Below, in pieces: positions 6,568 through 9,755 of a stretch of 9,755 nucleotides of DNA. The notes below the pieces were generated by a model, which was given only the letters and a program-made list of their open reading frames with translations, did not search any database and was not told where the DNA came from. Position 1 is the stretch's first letter; every line of letters begins with the position of its first letter. Both the position numbers and the translations under genes were made by a program. Source of the stretch: CAZVBR01 sp964625755 (lineage in GTDB: Bacteria; Patescibacteriota; Minisyncoccia; Phycocordibacterales; XYD1-FULL-46-19); NCBI GenBank assembly GCA_964625755.1, contig CAZVBR010000023.1:1-9755 (forward strand). Reading direction: 5' to 3'.

Positions 6568-7767
6568 ATGAGTATTGAAAAAATGGGAAATTCTGTTCCG
6601 GAACCGGAAGCACCGAAGACGGAGACAGCGCCAGTGCCCGAAAAAGAAGAATTGCAAAATCAAGTGGAGGAGTTGTCGGCTCTTGATTCGAAGACGGAGC
6701 CTAAACTAACCGGTCCTAAATACGCCCAAAGAAGATTACTCCGTTCGTTAACGGTGGCTTCTATTTTTATTGGAGGTGTTTTTGGGGAGGGGGCGGATGC
6801 TCGAAGAGTTCATCCTATGGGACGAATTGAACTGCAATCTGAGCGAGCCGAGGAAATTAAGCAAGAATTGGAGGAATTGGAAGAGTTGGATAAAACGGAA
6901 GAGGAGAGGGCTGAAAGGGAAGAATATTTAAGGAGTACCCTTGATGTTGTAAATATGTATAATCCGGCGAAAAGATGGGACCAGATACTTGAATCGATGG
7001 GCGTTGGCCTGTCAAGGGGGAAAATTCGGGAAGAAGGTCCAAATATCTATGTCGAGATTCTTCATAACGGTGAATCTGTTGGCGAAGTTGAAAGTGATAG
7101 GATGTCTGGATGGTCGGGTGATGGCGAAGATTTCAAAGAGGATGTTAGAATGATGCTTACTGAGAAAGGGGTGCAGATCCCTCCTCCGAGAGACGAAAGG
7201 TTTTATGCTTACCTGATCACTGAGACTAATCGCTCTGATCTTAGTTTAAAAGATATTTCCGAAGAAGATCCGTCAGAAGCGGAGGCGTTTAGGATTTATA
7301 AGACAGTATCGGTTGATCAAGACACTGAACCCATCGGGGTCATTAGGTCGGCCGGTGATAAGTTTACTTCAGAGGAATTCAAAGTCCGGGTTAGGCAGCT
7401 TTTGGAAGCGGCCGGGGAGACCGTTGAGGTGCAAAAAGAAACAATGGAAGGTTATTCTTTTACGGCAAATTTTGATCCGACGGCTTTGGGGAGGTTTAGT
7501 AGCCTGGGTGGCTTTTGGGAGGGAAATAAATTTTATTTTCCCAGGGAACCGGTATCTGAACCTGTTACTGAGCCTATTACTGAAGAGGATGGCATAGTGC
7601 TTGAGGGGCGGGAAGTTGTAGATGATTCCACGGAACATCTTATTTTTAAGGCTCATCCGGATGGGAAGCGCGTTACCATTATGACGGAAAACACCGACGG
7701 CACTACTGATTTGTTGATCTATCCGAGGGCTGATGGTCAAGGAGGTATTGACCATTGGCAGTGGTAG
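6568..7767 (+). CDS. Hypothetical acidic protein with internal signal/anchor segment and coiled coil
   Basis: No family is recognised. The 399 residues show a Pro/Glu-rich N-terminal tail (1-50), a basic patch (YAQRRLLRS, 52-60), and a short hydrophobic stretch (LTVASIFIGGVF, 61-72). The last is followed by GADA-RR, which looks like a signal-peptidase site but sits behind an unusually long cytoplasmic tail. A charged helix with coiled-coil character (about 86-122, ELEELEELDKTEEERAERE) comes next. After that, two stretches may be copies of one module: about 160-204 (IYVEILHNGESVGEVES then EDFKEDVRMML) and about 242-290 (RIYKTVSVDQDTEPIGVI then EEFKVRVRQLLEAAGE). An EPVSEPVTEPITEE spacer (327-340) leads to a beta-rich tail ending in HWQW. 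It is probably exported or anchored with a repetitive outer part. The 79-aa gene follows after 31 bases, perhaps on the same transcript. There is no Shine-Dalgarno at the start. Confidence 0.8.
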   Translation: MSIEKMGNSVPEPEAPKTETAPVPEKEELQNQVEELSALDSKTEPKLTGPKYAQRRLLRSLTVASIFIGGVFGEGADARRVHPMGRIELQSERAEEIKQELEELEELDKTEEERAEREEYLRSTLDVVNMYNPAKRWDQILESMGVGLSRGKIREEGPNIYVEILHNGESVGEVESDRMSGWSGDGEDFKEDVRMMLTEKGVQIPPPRDERFYAYLITETNRSDLSLKDISEEDPSEAEAFRIYKTVSVDQDTEPIGVIRSAGDKFTSEEFKVRVRQLLEAAGETVEVQKETMEGYSFTANFDPTALGRFSSLGGFWEGNKFYFPREPVSEPVTEPITEEDGIVLEGREVVDDSTEHLIFKAHPDGKRVTIMTENTDGTTDLLIYPRADGQGGIDHWQW

Positions 7768-7798
7768 AGAAGATTAAAAATAAAATTTAGAAATAAAT

Positions 7799-8038
7799 AT
7801 GTCAATAAAGATCGCCCGAAAAATAAACAAAAAAGTGTTTTTGAGCTGGTTGGAGTCTTGGGGTTTGGAGCCGGAAGAGTTAAACAATTGGAGAGAAATA
7901 ACTCAAGTATTGGGGTCAGAAAGATTGATCGAGATCTATGAGTACTTGAAGCAGTGCCCGGATGATATACCGGCGGTGACTGAAAATCTTCGGCAAAAGA
8001 TCGAATTAGTTAAAAAATTATCCGAGTCAAAATCCTAA
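7799..8038 (+). CDS. Hypothetical small helical protein (79 aa)
   Basis: No family is recognised. The 79 residues are soluble, charged and strongly helical by composition (KVFLSWLESWGLEPEELNNW, then SERLIEIYEYLKQC and ENLRQKIELVKKLSES), with three or four short helices and a single Cys. There is no signal peptide or membrane segment. Codon choice (CGG/CGA arginines, GATC-rich) matches the neighbours, which supports it as a real gene. It begins 31 bases after the 399-aa protein gene behind an A-rich leader (agaaataaatATG) without a Shine-Dalgarno. A shared transcript with that gene is likely since no terminator lies between them. It could be a small partner or regulator of that protein, but this is only suggested by position. 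Confidence 0.7.
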   Translation: MSIKIARKINKKVFLSWLESWGLEPEELNNWREITQVLGSERLIEIYEYLKQCPDDIPAVTENLRQKIELVKKLSESKS

Positions 8039-8057
8039 TACCGAGGTCTGTTCGTTG

Positions 8058-8120
8058 GATCTGGCAGGGGTTAAACCCGAGCCGGTCAGATAACGTGTTC
8101 GGGAAGATCTAGGGGTTAAA
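8058..8120 (+). repeat. Direct repeat GATCT-(GGC)-AGGGGTTAAA in the intergenic gap
   Basis: GATCTGGCAGGGGTTAAA (8058-8075) recurs as GATCTAGGGGTTAAA (8106-8120), differing only by three bases. The first copy lies in a potential hairpin (ATCTG 8059-8063 with CAGAT 8087-8091, or CTGGC 8061-8065 with GCCGG 8081-8085). The remainder of the gap 8039-8300 holds a terminator and promoter; no RNA gene is recognised. Confidence 0.6.
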
Positions 8121-8193
8121 AATAAGACGGAGATAGTTCGGTTTTCGGGGGTTTGCAAGGGCGCACCGGTAGAATTTCAAATAAGGAAAAATG

Positions 8194-8234
8194 GTCCTGT
8201 TGCAATCGGCAACAGGGCGGATTGTCTTTTGTTT
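8194..8234 (+). terminator. Rho-independent terminator before the PspC-domain gene
   Basis: CCTGTTGC (8196-8203) and GCAACAGG (8209-8216) form a perfect 8-bp stem with a 5-base loop, extendable to 10 bp through one G-T pair (8194-8218). A T-rich tract (ttgtcttttgtttt) begins 4 bases later at 8222, slightly further than usual. Confidence 0.6.
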
Positions 8235-8249
8235 TAAACAGTGTAAAAT
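8222..8249 (+). promoter_or_regulatory. Promoter for the PspC-domain gene
   Basis: TTGTCT (8222-8227) and TAAAAT (8244-8249) are spaced by 16 bases. A second candidate lies closer to the gene: extended -10 TG-A-TATTTT (8272-8280), 20 bases before the ATG, with TTGAGC (8254-8259) 15 bases upstream. The first overlaps the T-tract of the terminator. Confidence 0.4.
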
Positions 8250-8300
8250 TTATTTGAGCATTGTTTTTGAGTGATATTTTATTAGTTTTAATATTGAAAT

Positions 8301-9113
8301 ATGATCAAGAAAATGAAGCGCAGTCAAAAAGATAGGGTGATAGCCGGTTTTTTTGGCGGCTTGGGGGATTACTTTAACACTGATCCGGTTCTGTTGCGGG
8401 TACTCGGGGTCTTTCTTTTGTTTTGGAATGGTTTCTGGGCTTTTGTGGTCTATATTGTTGCCGTTTTGATCATACCGGTGAAAGATGAGACCGAAGAGGG
8501 TCAAGGTGAAGTTTCGGTAGGGTCAAATGAGCGCGAGCAAAAGTTTTGGCGACTGCTACTTCTGGTGGTTTTGATCATCTTGTTGTTGGTCCCGGCTATT
8601 GGTTTGTTCGGGGTTAGTCGGTTTATGTTTAATGTCCAGCCGGAAGTCTTCTTCGAGTCAATTATTTCTGAGAATTACGAGGGGCGACCAATCGGGGATA
8701 ATTTAATGGTTCAAGAAGAGTCTTGGCCGGTAATTGAGAAATCGCTTATCAATGATCATCTGGAGGTAGAGGTTTTAGAACCCGGTGAAGACAGTGAAAT
8801 ATTCGCGTCTCATCAGAAATTGGGTCGGGACCGAAACCATGTTTATATATGGGCCCAAGTGACCCGGTATCGTTTGAGTGACGGCGAGCTTGAGCTGATC
8901 CAAGGACGGTCCGGACCGGCGATCATTTTGACGGATGAGTACGGTGTTACAGGGTCGTTGATCATGGAGGAGGACAATCTTTCAAAAGTGATCGGACAGT
9001 TTCCGGATCGATTACGAGACCGAATTATGAACTTCCGAAGCAATGAGCGGGCCGTTATTGATCATCTGGAAAATGAGGCGGAAATGAAGGCCCGGAATTT
9101 TTATGGTCTTTAA
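8301..9113 (+). CDS. PspC-domain membrane protein with exported C-terminal domain
   Basis: This 270-residue protein starts with a classic PspC domain (residues about 5-62): RSQKDRVIAGFFGGLGDYFN, DPVLLRVLGVF, then a membrane segment to VYIVAVLIIPVKDE. A charged linker follows, then a second membrane helix (about 84-103, RLLLLVVLIILLLVPAIGLF), and about 160 residues of unrecognised, mostly beta and charged sequence including RDRNHVYIWAQVTRYRL. PspC proteins of proteobacteria act in envelope-stress signalling with PspA/PspB and are much shorter (about 120 aa); no pspA or pspB is in the window, so a full Psp response is not shown. The extra domain may be a sensor on the other membrane face (inference). 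The start has no Shine-Dalgarno; Met5 (8313) is an alternative. A terminator lies just upstream, so it begins its own transcript, possibly shared with the 46-aa gene behind. Confidence 0.85.
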   Translation: MIKKMKRSQKDRVIAGFFGGLGDYFNTDPVLLRVLGVFLLFWNGFWAFVVYIVAVLIIPVKDETEEGQGEVSVGSNEREQKFWRLLLLVVLIILLLVPAIGLFGVSRFMFNVQPEVFFESIISENYEGRPIGDNLMVQEESWPVIEKSLINDHLEVEVLEPGEDSEIFASHQKLGRDRNHVYIWAQVTRYRLSDGELELIQGRSGPAIILTDEYGVTGSLIMEEDNLSKVIGQFPDRLRDRIMNFRSNERAVIDHLENEAEMKARNFYGL

Positions 9114-9123
9114 TTTCCGTGGT

Positions 9124-9158
9124 ATCTCGAGTCGGTTCGAGGGTAACTCAATTGAGAT
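9124..9158 (+). other. Overlapping inverted repeats between PspC and the small membrane gene
   Basis: CTCGA (9126-9130) pairs with TCGAG (9137-9141). ATCTC (9124-9128) could instead pair with GAGAT (9154-9158). CTCAATTGAG (9147-9156) is a perfect 10-base palindrome. The pairings exclude each other; no T-run follows. This could be an operator or an mRNA structure. Confidence 0.35.
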
Positions 9159-9183
9159 CATTTCTTGGTAAATCATCAGAAAC

Positions 9184-9324
9184 ATGAAAAAATATATTGG
9201 CTATTTTGGATTCTTGGGGTTTATTGGTCTTTTGGGTATTCCGTTAGGGAATTATAGCTTGTTCAGTTTGTTCGGACTGTTTGCTCTGTTTGTTTTTTTG
9301 CCCACCAAAGAGCGTTCGGAGTAA
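9184..9324 (+). CDS. Very small two-pass membrane peptide (46 aa)
   Basis: The frame from ATG 9184 to TAA 9322-9324 encodes 46 residues starting MKKYIGYFGFLGFIGLLGIP. Two hydrophobic stretches (about 4-19 and 25-39) are separated by a short turn (PLGNYS), and the end is charged (PTKERSE). The FGFLGFIGLLG pattern resembles short DUF3796-type membrane proteins (recalled, not searched). The basic start and charged end suggest a hairpin in the membrane. It begins 70 bases after the PspC-domain gene, and both may share a transcript. The start has no Shine-Dalgarno (catcagaaacATG) and matches the MKK-type openings of neighbours. Function is unknown; a small partner of the PspC protein is possible by position only. 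Confidence 0.7.
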   Translation: MKKYIGYFGFLGFIGLLGIPLGNYSLFSLFGLFALFVFLPTKERSE

Positions 9325-9433
9325 ATAATTTTGACTTGTGTTGCTCGGGTGAGTTTTTGGGTTGAACCGATAAAGGAGTCGGGGCCATTTAATTTGAATT
9401 TATTAGGTGGTTTGAATATTAGTCCGTTTTGAA

Positions 9434-9462
9434 TTGTTTTTTAACCCAGAGTATGGTTTAAT
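9434..9462 (+). promoter_or_regulatory. Promoter of the right-edge gene
   Basis: TTGTTT (9434-9439), 17 bases, then TTTAAT (9457-9462) with an extended TG-G (9454-9456). An overlapping alternative is TTGAAT (9429-9434), 17 bases, TATGGT (9452-9457). The start would be about 43 bases before the ATG, longer than the other leaders, leaving room for the Shine-Dalgarno. Confidence 0.5.
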
Positions 9463-9498
9463 CGGAAAAGATTTTAACTGTCTTTAGGCGAAACCAAA

Positions 9499-9506
9499 GG
9501 AGGTCT
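9499..9506 (+). promoter_or_regulatory. Consensus ribosome binding site
   Basis: GGAGGTC lies within aaaggaggtc, ending about 6 bases before the ATG at 9513. It is the only strong Shine-Dalgarno in the window and decides the start of the right-edge gene. Confidence 0.85.
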
Positions 9507-9512
9507 TACGCC

Positions 9513-9755
9513 ATGTCGATCAAATTTCGAATTGTCGAGCATTCACTCCGGCCCGGGGTTGAGGTGGTAGAGGTTGTAAGTGATGATCTGGTGATCGCCA
9601 TGATCTATCCCGACCCTCAGGAGCCTCAAGGTATCAAAATTGTAAGTGCTCACATAGAAACAGAAGGAGTCACTTACAATGAAAGGCCACAGGAGTGGCC
9701 GCCGATACCAGATGTTGGTATCAAGTTCAATCCTCGCCCTTATGTGATCAAGGGT
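9513..9755 (+). CDS. Hypothetical protein, 3' end beyond the window
   Basis: The open frame from ATG 9513 runs 81 codons without a stop to the window edge, so the C-terminus is missing. No family is recognised with confidence. The protein is soluble and beta-like: MSIKFRIVEHSLRPGVEVVE, then DDLVIAMIYPDPQEPQGIKI, then an acidic/aromatic stretch (ETEGVTYNERPQEWPPIPDV) and KFNPRPYVIKG. No signal peptide or membrane segment is seen. Compared with the other genes, it has its own promoter and a consensus Shine-Dalgarno, which suggests high or specially controlled expression. Its codon use (CTC, CGG, CCC, GTA) differs somewhat from the neighbours. The coding sequence holds several perfect inverted repeats (9585-9605, 9639-9680, 9685-9700, 9704-9722), so the mRNA may be strongly folded. 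Real gene: likely; function: unknown. Confidence 0.8.
   Translation, partial: MSIKFRIVEHSLRPGVEVVEVVSDDLVIAMIYPDPQEPQGIKIVSAHIETEGVTYNERPQEWPPIPDVGIKFNPRPYVIKG
9639..9722 (+). repeat. Three consecutive perfect inverted repeats inside the right-edge gene
   Basis: ATTGTAAGTG (9639-9648) / CACTTACAAT (9671-9680) is a 10-bp stem with a 22-base loop. GGCCAC (9685-9690) / GTGGCC (9695-9700) is 6 bp with a 4-base loop. GATACCA (9704-9710) / TGGTATC (9716-9722) is 7 bp with a 5-base loop. Only 4 and 3 bases separate them. A further copy of TTGTAAGTG at 9574-9582 could compete for the first 3' arm. Confidence 0.7.

Noticed and set aside
7313..7597. Alternative-frame reading frame inside the 399-aa protein gene
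   Set aside because: It is fully nested in a longer gene with consistent acidic composition, and its protein is Arg/Lys/Leu-rich shadow-type sequence.
8250..8504. Minus-strand frame overlapping the PspC gene start
   Set aside because: The plus strand encodes an unmistakable PspC domain, and the minus-strand protein has no recognisable feature.
9131..9145. GGTTCGAG resembling a tRNA T-loop
   Set aside because: No matching T-stem, acceptor stem or anticodon arm is present, and the upstream sequence is the PspC coding region.
1..9755. CRISPR arrays, insertion sequences, rRNA or tRNA genes
   Set aside because: No regularly spaced repeats, transposase motifs, terminal inverted repeats or RNA-gene signatures were seen on either strand.

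Overview
The window looks like a piece of a Patescibacteria (CPR)-type genome; this is an inference from style, not from a marker gene. All twelve credible genes lie on the + strand, are short and closely packed, use TGA as an ordinary stop, and mostly start without a Shine-Dalgarno sequence behind short AT-rich leaders. Several are small membrane or exported proteins of the kinds common in such genomes.

Left edge (1-835): a possible gene remnant (31-225), a small ASCH-domain protein (237-578), then a 257-base gap with an extended -10 promoter and a long leader. Next is a two-gene unit: an HD-domain 5'-nucleotidase-like phosphohydrolase (836-1441) followed 24 bases later by a membrane-anchored NodB-fold polysaccharide deacetylase (1466-2362). 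A separately promoted SIMPL/DUF541 protein (2462-3238) ends at a rho-independent terminator (3282-3309).

Centre (3364-6399): a tightly coupled three-gene operon of a CrtI-type carotenoid/phytoene desaturase, an ABC1/UbiB-type atypical kinase (ATGA overlap with crtI) and a three-pass DUF2834-like membrane protein (4-base gap). This is the most attractive unit: a redox enzyme of prenyl lipids, a kinase family tied to prenyl-lipid metabolism, and a small membrane partner. No phytoene synthase or other isoprenoid gene is present in the window.

Right part: an unrecognised 399-aa acidic protein with an internal signal-like segment, a coiled coil and a possible duplicated module (6568-7767); a 79-aa helical protein (7799-8038); a gap with a direct repeat and a terminator; a PspC-domain membrane protein with an added exported domain (8301-9113); a 46-aa two-pass membrane peptide (9184-9324); and the start of a gene cut by the window edge (9513-9755). 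That last gene differs from the rest: it has the only consensus Shine-Dalgarno and its coding sequence carries a run of inverted repeats that could fold as consecutive hairpins.

Promoters show a recurring pattern: extended -10 boxes (TGnTATAAT-like) about 20-28 bases upstream of an SD-less ATG, which implies transcripts with leaders of only about 15-22 bases.
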